Shown: positions 27,571 through 37,200, numbered from the stretch's first letter. The stretch is DNA of 64,000 bases from Gammaproteobacteria bacterium (GCA_012960305.1 DUBM01000014.1:186001-250000), one strand, 5' to 3'. Notes: generated from the sequence alone by a model not told the origin. Program-made: numbers and translations.

Positions 27571-28665
27571 ATGAAATCAGAAATTGATCAGCTGATAACT
27601 GCGTTCGAGCATCGACGAATAAGTCGACGTACTTTCTTAAACTCGCTGGGAGCGCTGACTGCTGCAAGTTACGGCATTACTAGAGCCGCGATTGCGGCAG
27701 AGGCATCACCGCCGCCGTTCTCAGTTCAGTCCATAAATCATATGACCCTTGCGGTGTCTGACCCCACAGCATCACTAGCCTGGTACCAGGGGTTATTTGG
27801 CATGCCCATCGCAGCAAGACAAGGTGGGACCATAGTTCTGCAAGTGGGAGACGGTCCGCAGTTTATCGCACTGGGTGGCAATGCAAGTGAGAATCCTCGG
27901 ATCACCCATTATTGCCTCGCTGTAGACAATTTCGACCACGAAGAAGCAGTGCAAATCCTCGCCGAAAACGGTGTCGAGGCGGCTAACGCATCTGGTCCGA
28001 TGCAGTCGCGAGTAAGAATGCGCGGAGAAGAATTTGGTGGCGCACCTAGCGGCACACCTGAGCTTTACTTTGGTGACCCGGATGGCATCGTCGTGCAACT
28101 GCAAGATACAAGTTACTGCGGCGGTGCAGGCTTGCTGGGTGAAGATTGTCTGGCCACACCAGAACCAGCGCCTACCCCAGGGCTACTATCAATCCGAGAA
28201 TTCAACCACTTTACTTTATTTATCTCAGATCAACCTCGTTCCATTCAGTTTTACCAGAGCCTATTCGGTATGCCTATTGATACCTACCAGGGTGCTTTAC
28301 CAGTACTGAGAGTTGGAACCGGCAAGCAGTTTTTAGCTCTGCCAAGCGTACCTCCATTGGCCGGTCGTATTCACCATGCGTCTCTGGCTGTAGATGATTT
28401 TGATGTTGATCGTATATTCTCTCTCTTGGAAGGCTATGGATTGACGATACTCGGAGAAGCTGGGGGTGCAAACGGGCCACTGGAAGCGTACGTAACACTG
28501 CGTGGAGCTGAGCGCGGAGGCATAGTTGAGGGTACTCCAGAACTGTATTTTACCGACCCAGATGGCATCCTGATCCAGCTGCAGGATATGAATTACTGTG
28601 GCGGAAATGGCTACTTTGGCGAAGAGTGTGGCACAGTGGCCAATCCCACTGGCCGTAATAATTAA
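27571..28665 (+). CDS. Tat-type exported protein with two VOC (glyoxalase/extradiol) domains
   Basis: A 364-aa protein. The N-terminus has a twin-arginine-like motif (SRRTFLNSLGA) and a hydrophobic stretch to about residue 43. Two homologous VOC modules follow at about residues 52-190 and 205-355. Each begins with NHMTL or NHFTL, contains GLFGMPI or SLFGMPI, and ends in TPELYF-DPDGI-QLQD plus a shared CGG-G--GE-C tail. Internal duplication is evident. VOC proteins include type I extradiol dioxygenases, glyoxalases and isomerases, so activity is open. It leads the plus-strand group with the DUF1592/DUF1552 genes. Confidence 0.72.
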   Translation: MKSEIDQLITAFEHRRISRRTFLNSLGALTAASYGITRAAIAAEASPPPFSVQSINHMTLAVSDPTASLAWYQGLFGMPIAARQGGTIVLQVGDGPQFIALGGNASENPRITHYCLAVDNFDHEEAVQILAENGVEAANASGPMQSRVRMRGEEFGGAPSGTPELYFGDPDGIVVQLQDTSYCGGAGLLGEDCLATPEPAPTPGLLSIREFNHFTLFISDQPRSIQFYQSLFGMPIDTYQGALPVLRVGTGKQFLALPSVPPLAGRIHHASLAVDDFDVDRIFSLLEGYGLTILGEAGGANGPLEAYVTLRGAERGGIVEGTPELYFTDPDGILIQLQDMNYCGGNGYFGEECGTVANPTGRNN

Positions 28666-28690
28666 ATCTGAGCTTCGATCGGAACGTGAC

Positions 28691-31147
28691 ATGAAAAGAT
28701 CACTCATTTTAACCCTATGCATGGCAACATCTTGCCTGTTCTTTGCAGTCGAATCGGCAGGCCAAGACGTCTCGGCTAGCAACCGTGCATTGCTGGATCA
28801 ATACTGTGTCATATGTCATAACCAGGCAGTGGTTAACTCTATCGCCACAGTCAACGAAGGTCTCCAAACCACGCAGCTACGCAACCTTGGCCTGACTTTG
28901 GACACCGAGGATGTAGCAAACCTGGCGGCAAACCCTGGGGTATGGGAAAAGGTTATTAAGAAACTTCGAGTCGGCGTTATGCCCCCTCCTAATTATCCGC
29001 GCCCTGACAAACTAAGCTATGACGGCTTTCGTGCCTGGCTCGAGAATGAACTGGATCGAGTAGCCACATTGCAGCCCAACCCAGGTCGCACTCAAGCCTT
29101 TCACCGACTCAATCAAACCGAGTATAAAAACTCCGTTCGTGACCTGCTTGATCTTGATATTGACGTTTTGAGCCTGATTCCAGCAGATTCGCCAGATCAA
29201 TATGGCTTCGATAACAATGCCGACGTACTCGCGCTATCACCACTGAGCGTAGAGCGTTATGTCACAGCAGCACACAGAGTGGCGGAATTGGCAGTCGGTG
29301 CCGCACCTCGCGGTGCCTCCATCAAGACCTACGACGTACCACTAAATCTAATTCAAGACGACCGGCTTAGCGAAGAACTACCATTCGGCTCACGCGGCGG
29401 CACTGCCATAGAACATTTTTTCCCAGTTGATGGTGAATATCGAATTACTGTCAAACTACAGACCAACTATGTGGACTTCGTCCGTGGTTACGATGAGGCC
29501 CACGAAATGGAACTTAGTCTCGATGGCGAACATCTCAATACCTTTGCTTTCGGAGGCGATGCCCCTGGCATGCCCGCACCATACAGTTATGCTGGCAACA
29601 TTCGTGGCAGCGATGACTGGGAAGCATTCATGATGGCCTTCGCCGATCAGGGTTTTGAAATGGTCTTGCCAATCCAAGCCGGTCCTCGAATAATCGGGGC
29701 CACTTTCCCGCGAGAGATGTGGGAAGCAGAAGGTGTGCAACAACCTCGACTTTTTGGCTACCACTTGGCAGTGACCGAACTCCCTGATGCCAATCCCAGT
29801 GTTAGCAGTATAGAGATAGAAGGGCCGTTAACTATCGCTGGCCCTGGAGATACACCTAGTCGGAGGAAAATATTCAATTGCCAGCCAAACAGCGCTGATG
29901 AAGAGCCGGCCTGTGCCCGACAAATATTAACCTCGCTAGCACGTCGCGGGTATCGCCGGGCAGTAGATGAGAGTGACATCAACGGTCTACTCGAATTCTA
30001 CAATCAGGGTCAACTTGAGGGCGGCTTTGAAACTGGCATTCAGTTTGCTCTCGAACGTTTGCTGGTATCACCTGATTTCTTATTTCGAATCGAACAAGAC
30101 CCAGTTAGCGCTGCCCCAGGCTCAATGTATGAGATTTCCGGAACAGAGTTAGCTTCGCGTTTATCCTACTTTCTTTGGAGTAGTTTACCAGACGAAGAAT
30201 TACTGGAATTGGCAGATCGCGGAGCTCTGCGGGAAGCTGATGTTCTCGAAGCACAAGTAAAAAGAATGATGGTTGATCCCAAATCTGCAGGGTTTATAGA
30301 AAACTTCGTTGGCCAGTGGCTCTACTTGCGCAATCTCGACGGAATCTATCCTGACCCTTCAGGTTTCCCAGAGTTTGATGAAAATCTACGAGAAGCATTT
30401 CAAAAGGAAACTGAACTATTCATTGACGATCAAATCCGTTCGGATCATAGCCTACGCGAATTGTTGAGTGCCGATTACACCTATGTCAACGAACGACTTG
30501 CTGAACACTATGACATCCCAGGAATTTACGGCAATCGCTATCGCAAGGTGACGTTAGAAGGAGCAGAGCGCGGCGGGCTGTTTGGTCACGGTAGTCTAAT
30601 GATGGTGACCTCTTATCCGAATCGTACTTCACCTGTACTGCGTGGAAAGTTCGTCTTGGAAAATCTACTCGGGGGCCCTCCTCCTGAACCGCCGCCCAAT
30701 GTGCCTGCACTGGAAACAAGCAGTGATGGCAAAGAGCTTACGATGCGTGAAGCCATGGCTATGCATCGGGAGAACCCGGCATGTAGAGTTTGTCATGCAG
30801 CTATGGACCCTATCGGATTTTCATTAGAAAATTATGACGCTATAGGTAAATGGCGCACCGAATTTGCTGGTCAAGCAATCGATGCCTCTGGACTCCTTCC
30901 TGACGGCAATACCTTCGATGGACCAGATGGGTTACGCGATCTTTTGCTGGAGCGACCTGACGACTTTGTCGGCACAGTCACGGAAAAACTTATGAGATTC
31001 GCCCTTGGGCGCAGTCTCGAATATTACGATATGCCCGAGGTACGTGCGATTGTTCGCGGTGCTGCAGAAAATGACTATAAATGGTCATCAGTTATTCTTG
31101 GCGTAATTGAAAGCGCCCCATTTCAAATGCGGAGAACTGAGTTATGA
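28691..31147 (+). CDS. Exported DUF1592/DUF1588-type multidomain cytochrome-like protein
   Basis: About 818 aa from ATG 28691, which gives a signal peptide (to about ESAGQ). Domain series: N-terminal CxxCH (Cys39, Cys42, His43), a DUF1587-like FHRLNQTEYKNSVRDLL, a beta-rich middle, a DUF1595-like LARRGYRRAVDESD, DUF1592 (SRLSYFLWSSLPDEELL), DUF1588 (RGGLFGHGSLMMVTSYPNRT), a second CxxCH in ACRVCHAAMDPIGFS, and a C-terminal DUF1585 segment. This string is well known from planctomycetes and some proteobacteria and is nearly always paired with a DUF1552 gene, as here (ATGA overlap). Biochemical role is unknown. Two heme motifs suggest redox work. Confidence 0.85.
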   Translation: MKRSLILTLCMATSCLFFAVESAGQDVSASNRALLDQYCVICHNQAVVNSIATVNEGLQTTQLRNLGLTLDTEDVANLAANPGVWEKVIKKLRVGVMPPPNYPRPDKLSYDGFRAWLENELDRVATLQPNPGRTQAFHRLNQTEYKNSVRDLLDLDIDVLSLIPADSPDQYGFDNNADVLALSPLSVERYVTAAHRVAELAVGAAPRGASIKTYDVPLNLIQDDRLSEELPFGSRGGTAIEHFFPVDGEYRITVKLQTNYVDFVRGYDEAHEMELSLDGEHLNTFAFGGDAPGMPAPYSYAGNIRGSDDWEAFMMAFADQGFEMVLPIQAGPRIIGATFPREMWEAEGVQQPRLFGYHLAVTELPDANPSVSSIEIEGPLTIAGPGDTPSRRKIFNCQPNSADEEPACARQILTSLARRGYRRAVDESDINGLLEFYNQGQLEGGFETGIQFALERLLVSPDFLFRIEQDPVSAAPGSMYEISGTELASRLSYFLWSSLPDEELLELADRGALREADVLEAQVKRMMVDPKSAGFIENFVGQWLYLRNLDGIYPDPSGFPEFDENLREAFQKETELFIDDQIRSDHSLRELLSADYTYVNERLAEHYDIPGIYGNRYRKVTLEGAERGGLFGHGSLMMVTSYPNRTSPVLRGKFVLENLLGGPPPEPPPNVPALETSSDGKELTMREAMAMHRENPACRVCHAAMDPIGFSLENYDAIGKWRTEFAGQAIDASGLLPDGNTFDGPDGLRDLLLERPDDFVGTVTEKLMRFALGRSLEYYDMPEVRAIVRGAAENDYKWSSVILGVIESAPFQMRRTEL

Positions 31148-32478
31148 ATATTTTCAAAAAAACCCTACCCCGGCGAACTTTATTACGTGGGTTAGGTGCG
31201 AGCTTAGCGCTGCCGCTACTGGACAGCATGGTACCGGCACTCTCTTCTGCCTCTGCCCAAACTGCGCAGCCAGCGAAGCGACTTGGCGTAGTTTACGTAC
31301 CGAATGGTATGGCGATGAAGTCATGGACACCGGCTACCGAAGGCACCAACTTCGAAATTACTCGCATTCTGCGGCCCATGGCCGCTTACCAAGATCGAAT
31401 GTTGGTACTTAGTGGACTTAATGGAGCAAGCAGCAATGCTGGCGTTCATGCAAGTGCATCAACTCGCTTCTTAACTGGAACCATTCCCGCTCGCACGGAA
31501 TCTGATCTACAGGCTGCGGTATCGATCGACCAACTAGTAGCTCGACAGCTAGGCAACCAAACTCAACTCGGTTCACTAGAATTAGCACTCGATCAAAGTG
31601 ACGTCTTCGGTTCCTGTGATATCGGTTTCAGTTGCCAATACACCAGCACCATTTCCTGGCGTGATGCCAACACACCGCTGCCAATGGAAACTAATCCACG
31701 GGCAGTGTTCGAGCGCTTGTTTGGGGATACCGGCACAACCGATCCAGCGGTGCGATTGCAACGTATTCGCAAAGATCGCAGTCTACTAGATGCAGTGACG
31801 GATCGAGTAGCTGAGTTAAATAAAAAAGTCGGTAGCAGTGACCGGGCGAAGCTTGATCAATATTTAGATGCAGTTCGTGATGTGGAACGACGGATCCAAT
31901 TAGCAGAAGCCCAAAGCCATCGTGAGTTACCTGAAGTGGATCAACCAGCAGGAATACCGCGCACTTACGAAGAGCATGCCAAACTAATGTTCGATATGCA
32001 GGTTCTTGCCTACCAAACAGATTTAACTCGTGTCATAACATTCATGATGGGGCGAGAACTGAGTGGTCGTACCTACGCCGAGATCGGAGTTCCCGATTCT
32101 CACCACCCAACATCCCATCACCGTGACGATCCCGCACTCTACGAAAAGGTCACCAAGATCAACGAATTCCACACCAGCCTTTTCGCCTATTACCTAAACA
32201 AGCTCGACGATACTCCTGATGGTAATGGGTCGCTGCTAGATAATATGCTAATGCTTTATGGAGCTGGCATGTCTGACAGCAACCGGCATGCTAACACTGG
32301 ACTGCCCCTAGTACTGCTTGGTGGTGGCTCCGGCTCCGTTAAGGGCGGAAGACACCTCCGTTATAGTAAAGGCACACCTATTAGCAATCTGCATTTGACC
32401 ATGCTCGACAAGATGGGTCTTCCTCTCGACAAGATTGGTAACAGCACCAACGCACTCAATCTGTTAAGTGATGTGTAG
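31144..32478 (+). CDS. DUF1552 protein, Tat-exported
   Basis: A 444-aa protein. The N-terminus PRRTLLRGLGASLALPLLDSM is a twin-arginine signal typical of DUF1552 members. Family landmarks are RLGVVYVPNGMAM, a serine/alanine-rich loop SIDQLVARQLG, the DVERRIQLAE helix and VPDSHHPTSHH (a histidine cluster that may bind metal). The fold is related to sulfatase/alkaline-phosphatase-like proteins such as DUF1501. It is coupled to the DUF1592 gene by an ATGA overlap, and the two are probably functional partners in the periplasm. The substrate is unknown. Confidence 0.85.
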   Translation: MNIFKKTLPRRTLLRGLGASLALPLLDSMVPALSSASAQTAQPAKRLGVVYVPNGMAMKSWTPATEGTNFEITRILRPMAAYQDRMLVLSGLNGASSNAGVHASASTRFLTGTIPARTESDLQAAVSIDQLVARQLGNQTQLGSLELALDQSDVFGSCDIGFSCQYTSTISWRDANTPLPMETNPRAVFERLFGDTGTTDPAVRLQRIRKDRSLLDAVTDRVAELNKKVGSSDRAKLDQYLDAVRDVERRIQLAEAQSHRELPEVDQPAGIPRTYEEHAKLMFDMQVLAYQTDLTRVITFMMGRELSGRTYAEIGVPDSHHPTSHHRDDPALYEKVTKINEFHTSLFAYYLNKLDDTPDGNGSLLDNMLMLYGAGMSDSNRHANTGLPLVLLGGGSGSVKGGRHLRYSKGTPISNLHLTMLDKMGLPLDKIGNSTNALNLLSDV

Positions 32479-32488
32479 AATTAGGTAC

Positions 32489-34060
32489 ATGAAGAGACAG
32501 CTTATCAATTTAGGTTTTCCGAATCAGTCTACTGTTAGCTCAGCGCTGGCTGCACTGGCATTAATAATCTCATCTGCTATAGCCTGGGCCGAGACCCCTC
32601 TACTAATCGAAACAGCAAAACATCAAGATGCAGAAGCTGTGCGACTGCTCTTATCCGAAGGTGCGGATCCGAACGCACGTCAGTCCGACGGCGCGACAGC
32701 ACTGCATTGGGCAGTCTATCAAGAAGACCTCAATATGCTAGCCGCGCTAACCCAAGCCGGAGCCAACGTCAATGTCACCAACCGATTAGGAGCCTCGCCG
32801 CTGTACCTAGCCGCTAAGAGTGGTAATGCCGAACTAATTAAGAATCTTCTAAGAGCTGGCGCCGACCCTAATCTCGCTTTGCAAATTGGTGAAACACCTC
32901 TCATGACCGCCGCACGATCAGGCACTGTAGAGGGCGTACAGCAGATTATTGCAGCGGGAGCGGACGTCAATGCGAATGAAAAATCCCGAGGGCAAACCGC
33001 ACTAATGTGGGCCGCTGCTCAAGGCCATGTTGAAGTTGCGCGCGCACTGATCAATGCAGGCGCAAACTTAGAAATCAGATCGAAAGTACGTCCCCGACTT
33101 ATGTTTGCCCAAGCTAGTAACGGTGGTGCGTTTGATCAAGGCATTGTTGAGCAATTGGGTGGTTATTCCCCGCTGCTTTTTGCAGCGGCACAAGGCCATG
33201 TCGAAGTCGGTCAACTTCTTATACATTCAGAAGCTGACATTAATGTTCTTGGTGGTAATGGAGCAAGCCCATTAGTGATTGCAACCCATAGTGGTCATCC
33301 AGATTTTGCGCGCCTATTACTCGAGGCTGGTGCCGACCCCGATGCAATCGGTGCCGGCTACAATGCGTTGCATGCAGCAGTATTGCGTGGTGATCTCGAA
33401 ACAGTAGAAGCACTCCTCAAAAATGGAGCTGATCCTGATGTCAGACTTCAGCGACCAACTCCTGTACAACGTGCAAGTGAAGATTGGGCGCTCAAAGCTC
33501 CCCTGGTCAGTGCGACGCCTTATTGGTTAGCCGCTAGTTTTCGAGAAGCGAAAATAATGGACGCTCTCGAAAAAGGCGGAGCAAACCCCCTTCTCACCAC
33601 AGAAGAACTTTTCAGCAAATCAAGAGACCGTGCAGGTCGTCTGAATCCGCCAGAACTGAAAGCTGTGGGTGGGTTTGCCAGTGCAGTGCAGGCAGCCATA
33701 AGAGGAGCTAGCGACCGGGAACGATTCTATGTCATACCCAATCCTGATCCAGTTGGCGAAGAACGATTAGCTCTCGAAGCTGTCATTGCTGCGGCGGATC
33801 ACGGCGTTAACTTAAATCACTTTGACTTCACTGAATCAACAGCACTTCATGATGCAGCTGCACGAAACCTACCAAACGTTGTTCGAGAACTAGCCGAACG
33901 AGGTGCTGACATAAACGCGCTAAATGGGCGGGGTCAGACTGCGCTGGATTTGGCCAGATTTGCAGAAAATCGGCCTAATTTTTTCGGTTTTGATTTGAGC
34001 ATTCCTGGCCCTTTAACAAGTGAAGTGCTATTGAAATTTGGTGCTACATCTTCTAACTAG
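32489..34060 (+). CDS. Exported ankyrin-repeat protein
   Basis: About 523 aa from ATG 32489 (AGG five bases upstream). A signal peptide runs to about AWAE. At least nine ankyrin repeats follow, recognisable from repeats such as GATALHWAVYQEDLNMLAAL and GQTALMWAAAQGHVEVARAL. A less regular region (about residues 330-440) lies before the last repeats. Ankyrin arrays bind proteins. Placed directly after the DUF1592/DUF1552 pair, 11 bp downstream, it may scaffold these exported enzymes. A GTG/ATG pair at 32468-32471 inside the upstream gene is a less likely start. Confidence 0.85.
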   Translation: MKRQLINLGFPNQSTVSSALAALALIISSAIAWAETPLLIETAKHQDAEAVRLLLSEGADPNARQSDGATALHWAVYQEDLNMLAALTQAGANVNVTNRLGASPLYLAAKSGNAELIKNLLRAGADPNLALQIGETPLMTAARSGTVEGVQQIIAAGADVNANEKSRGQTALMWAAAQGHVEVARALINAGANLEIRSKVRPRLMFAQASNGGAFDQGIVEQLGGYSPLLFAAAQGHVEVGQLLIHSEADINVLGGNGASPLVIATHSGHPDFARLLLEAGADPDAIGAGYNALHAAVLRGDLETVEALLKNGADPDVRLQRPTPVQRASEDWALKAPLVSATPYWLAASFREAKIMDALEKGGANPLLTTEELFSKSRDRAGRLNPPELKAVGGFASAVQAAIRGASDRERFYVIPNPDPVGEERLALEAVIAAADHGVNLNHFDFTESTALHDAAARNLPNVVRELAERGADINALNGRGQTALDLARFAENRPNFFGFDLSIPGPLTSEVLLKFGATSSN

Positions 34061-34392
34061 TTCGAATTTAATTTTTGTGCGACATGGCACTATATAAATT
34101 ATCTATGCACATCTCCTTCGGCATAATGTATTCTCACATGATCATTGTTTATCGCTAATTCATTTTGGTAGATCAAAAATTTGCGCTCAACATTCCCAAG
34201 GCTTGTAATTGAGAGAGCCAGAATTGTCATCAGTAGGACTGGTCGTCACTATAAATATATCGCATAGATAAGCATGTTAGTGGATGGCTATTCTGCTAAG
34301 CTTTTCCGTAAATTGTCCCGTGGTTCACCAATTCTTATTTGTACCTATTATGGTATGCTCCTACGAATCTTGTATATTAAGAGGTAACAAAG
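34061..34392. other. Intergenic region upstream of the PQQ dehydrogenase
   Basis: 332 bp with no supported gene, RNA or repeat. Near the right end GGTATGCTC, about 40 bp before the start, may be a -10 element (TATGCT with an upstream TG). No good -35 accompanies it. A separate promoter for 34393-36447 is plausible. Confidence 0.3.
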
Positions 34393-36447
34393 ATGAAATT
34401 AACTTTTCCAAAAGTGTCTAGCTCAATTGCCAAGATGCTCGCGAGTTTGAGCTATGTGGCGGCCATACTAGGGCTCATTCCTCAGTTAGGCATGAGCCAA
34501 AACCTTGTTACCGATGATACGGTCGAGTGGTACACCCTAGGTGGTGATTATGCCCATACTCGCTATTCGCCTGCCGATGAAATAACGGCGGAAAACTTTA
34601 GTGAACTGGAAGTCGCCTGGGAATGGGATGGCTCCAGCTTTAACGGTTATAGCGGTCGCTCAACGCCCACCTATGTAGACGGCAAACTATTCACGGTCTC
34701 TGGCCCTCGTCGAAACGTTGTCGCTATTGATCCGAAAACTGGTGAAACCTTGTGGGCCTACCGACTTCCCAATACCGGCCGTTGGGAATATTCTATGCGC
34801 GCCTCCTATGGAAAAGGAATCGCCTACTCTCGAATAAATGGGAAAGGAGTGGTTTACATCTCCTCACCGGGTTTCTTTTTGGTGGCGCTTGATGCCGAAA
34901 CCGGAGCACCACTTGAGGGTTTTGGCGGTCAGATTCCTATTGACAGTTTCCCTGAAACTGGCGTGGTGGACATGTTAGCTGATTTAGGTCACCCCTATGA
35001 CCCTTATGAAGGGATTCCTCTAGAAACTGGTTACATTACGGCCTCTTCCCCACCTATAGTAGTGAATGACACAATTGTCGTCGGCAACTCAGCCGAGCAA
35101 GGTTATTTGCAGGCAAGAGTAGAAAATATCCCTGGCGATATTCTGGCTTACGACAAATTCACTGGTGAATTTAAATGGAAATTTAATGTGATTCCTCGGC
35201 CTGGTGAGTATGGTCACGAAACTTGGGAAAACGATGCCTGGCAGTGGACCGGAGATGTATCCTCCTGGGCTCCATTAACGGCTGACCCAGAAAATAATAT
35301 TGTTTATGTTCCAACCAATCCACCAACTATCGATTACTATGGTGGCTTTCGACCCGGTGATGGTCTATTTGGCACAAGCGTGATTGCGCTAAACACTGAA
35401 ACAGGTGAGCGTGAGTGGCACTACCAGACGGTTAAGCACGACGTATGGAACTACGATAATCCTGCAGCACCTATCCAATTGGACTTAAATATCCCAGGCA
35501 GGGGGCGAGTTCCTGCTGTCGCACAAGTAACTAAACAAGGATATGTCTACACCTTCGATAGAATAACCGGTGAACCGGTATGGCCAATGGAATACCGCGA
35601 AGTTCCGGCCTCAGAAGTTCCGGGGGAAAAATTGGCAACAACACAACCGTTCCCAACCAAACCACCTCCATTTGAAATGCAAGGCATTGAAAATGATGAC
35701 CTCATCGACTACACCCCTGAATTACGCAGAGATGCATTGGAAGTGATGGCCAATTACAAAATGGGACCACTGTTTAATCCACCTATCCATGCGGAAAATG
35801 CAGCAGGCTTAATTAGTGCGGCAATGTGCCCGGGTGATGGCGGCGGTGCAAATATTTATGCCCCACCTGCGGCGGATCCAACTATGGGTTTTCTGTTTGT
35901 GCCTTCGGCCAACAATTGTAGCTGGCAACGGGTTATTCCTGGTGAAGAAGCGGATGCTAGAATTGCCGAACCTACTGGAACTACTTTCGCCGCTTATGCT
36001 AATGGTCCTGGAGCGCGACGACCGCGTCTCGATTCTGGCCTACCATATGTAAAGCCACCCTATAGCACCATTACTGCTTATGATATGAATACTGGCGAGA
36101 TTGCCTGGAGAATTCCAAGCGGCGAAACACCGGATCGCATCCGCAACAATCCTGCATTAGAAGGGATTGATGTTGGTGATACTGGAAGCGGTAATGCCCC
36201 TTCCATGGTGACAACGGCAACCATGCTAGTCTATTCAGATATGGATCACGACGGTGAGACTGCTCTTCTTTATGCCATTGATAAAACCACTGGCGAACAA
36301 CTAGGTCGTATCGAAGTACCAGCACAAAGCCGATACGGTATGAGTTCCTGGAAGCATGATGGCCATCAGTACATCATCTTACAAACAGGTGCCAAGCTAA
36401 CAGCGATGGCCTTACCTGCGGCGTCTGCGGTTAGTTCGGCTCACTAG
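34393..36447 (+). CDS. PQQ-dependent dehydrogenase, second copy
   Basis: A 684-aa exported quinoprotein with a signal segment ending about MSQN. WYTLGGDYAHTRYSPADEI is the N-terminal blade motif. Docking tryptophan motifs recur (VVAIDPKTGETLWAYR, VIALNTETGEREWHYQ, YTFDRITGEPVWPME). It is clearly related to 21620-23647, including the EVPGEKLATTQPFPTKPP region, but more divergent in the last third, where CPGDGGGANIYAPPA and NNCSW add two cysteines. No heme domain is fused. GAGGT lies upstream of the ATG. It is followed by a strong bidirectional terminator. Substrate unknown, probably an alcohol or sugar oxidised in the periplasm. Confidence 0.85.
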   Translation: MKLTFPKVSSSIAKMLASLSYVAAILGLIPQLGMSQNLVTDDTVEWYTLGGDYAHTRYSPADEITAENFSELEVAWEWDGSSFNGYSGRSTPTYVDGKLFTVSGPRRNVVAIDPKTGETLWAYRLPNTGRWEYSMRASYGKGIAYSRINGKGVVYISSPGFFLVALDAETGAPLEGFGGQIPIDSFPETGVVDMLADLGHPYDPYEGIPLETGYITASSPPIVVNDTIVVGNSAEQGYLQARVENIPGDILAYDKFTGEFKWKFNVIPRPGEYGHETWENDAWQWTGDVSSWAPLTADPENNIVYVPTNPPTIDYYGGFRPGDGLFGTSVIALNTETGEREWHYQTVKHDVWNYDNPAAPIQLDLNIPGRGRVPAVAQVTKQGYVYTFDRITGEPVWPMEYREVPASEVPGEKLATTQPFPTKPPPFEMQGIENDDLIDYTPELRRDALEVMANYKMGPLFNPPIHAENAAGLISAAMCPGDGGGANIYAPPAADPTMGFLFVPSANNCSWQRVIPGEEADARIAEPTGTTFAAYANGPGARRPRLDSGLPYVKPPYSTITAYDMNTGEIAWRIPSGETPDRIRNNPALEGIDVGDTGSGNAPSMVTTATMLVYSDMDHDGETALLYAIDKTTGEQLGRIEVPAQSRYGMSSWKHDGHQYIILQTGAKLTAMALPAASAVSSAH

Positions 36448-36485
36448 TCTAAGGACTCCTCTAATAGGGGAAAAATTATAAACTC

Positions 36486-36534
36486 AAATGGAAAAGGGCG
36501 GCATGATTATTAATCATGCCGCCCTTTTCCATTT
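36486..36534. terminator. Perfect 24-bp inverted repeat, bidirectional terminator
   Basis: Left arm 36486-36509 and right arm 36511-36534 are exact reverse complements around a single base. The stem core is GGGCGGCATGATTA, flanked by A-tracts on the left and T-tracts on the right. It lies between convergent genes (36447 plus and 36565 minus), so it can stop transcription from both sides. The exceptional length and perfection are discussed in the findings. Confidence 0.88.
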
Positions 36535-36564
36535 AAAGTAGAACCTATTTACTTAGCTATCTAT

Positions 36565-37200
36565 TTAATCTTCTGTTTTAATTTTAAAGTCATTACCTAA
36601 CGCCGGATTAATATAGCTATCTGACAATACACGATCTGGATCTGGTCGTACGGATAGATAGTCGACATGAACCGGCACCTCTAACCAACCATGGGGCGTG
36701 CCCGCCGGAATAATAATGATGTCACCTTCCTTGACATGTTTTGCGATCCAATCTCCAACGATCACCCCACTACAAGAAGGGCCATTAAGCACATTAGTGA
36801 CATTACCGTCTGGTGCAGGTTCGTTACCATTTAAGATAGTTCCACCCGTTACGAGCGTCCCTGAACCTGAGGCGATGTAATAAGTTTCGGTCTGAGCATA
36901 ATGCATGATACCGCGCGCGTTACTATTACGGTTGCTGCTGGTGACACCGCAAGGTCGCTCAGGATTCGGTGCAGACTGGCCGCTAGCTCTTTCAACTGCG
37001 CCGCGATGAATAATTCCAACCGAGAGATTTAGCTTGCCGATATTACGGCTAACAATTTGTCTGTCTACACCTGGTAATTCGTTCACCATTTGCCACTGCT
37101 CTTCAGTAATGTAAGTTGCGTAAGTTTCATCGTCCTGTGCAACTGCTGTTAATCCGGCAATGGCTACTTGCAAAGCAAGAATGGATTTTGTAAATTTCAT
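36565..37200 (-). CDS. Secreted cupin-domain protein
   Basis: A 211-aa protein with an N-terminal signal peptide (to about TAVAQ). The cupin core shows a first motif region around HYAQTETYYIASGSGTLVTGG and the second motif GDIIIIPAGTPHGW, with His as a probable metal ligand. NGPSCSG and ERPCG supply a possible disulfide. A smaller exported cupin at 51952-52440 has a similar GDLVYIPTGVPHGI motif. Function could be dioxygenase, isomerase or ligand binding. Isolated transcription unit ending at the shared terminator. Confidence 0.72.
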   Translation of the reverse strand: MKFTKSILALQVAIAGLTAVAQDDETYATYITEEQWQMVNELPGVDRQIVSRNIGKLNLSVGIIHRGAVERASGQSAPNPERPCGVTSSNRNSNARGIMHYAQTETYYIASGSGTLVTGGTILNGNEPAPDGNVTNVLNGPSCSGVIVGDWIAKHVKEGDIIIIPAGTPHGWLEVPVHVDYLSVRPDPDRVLSDSYINPALGNDFKIKTED

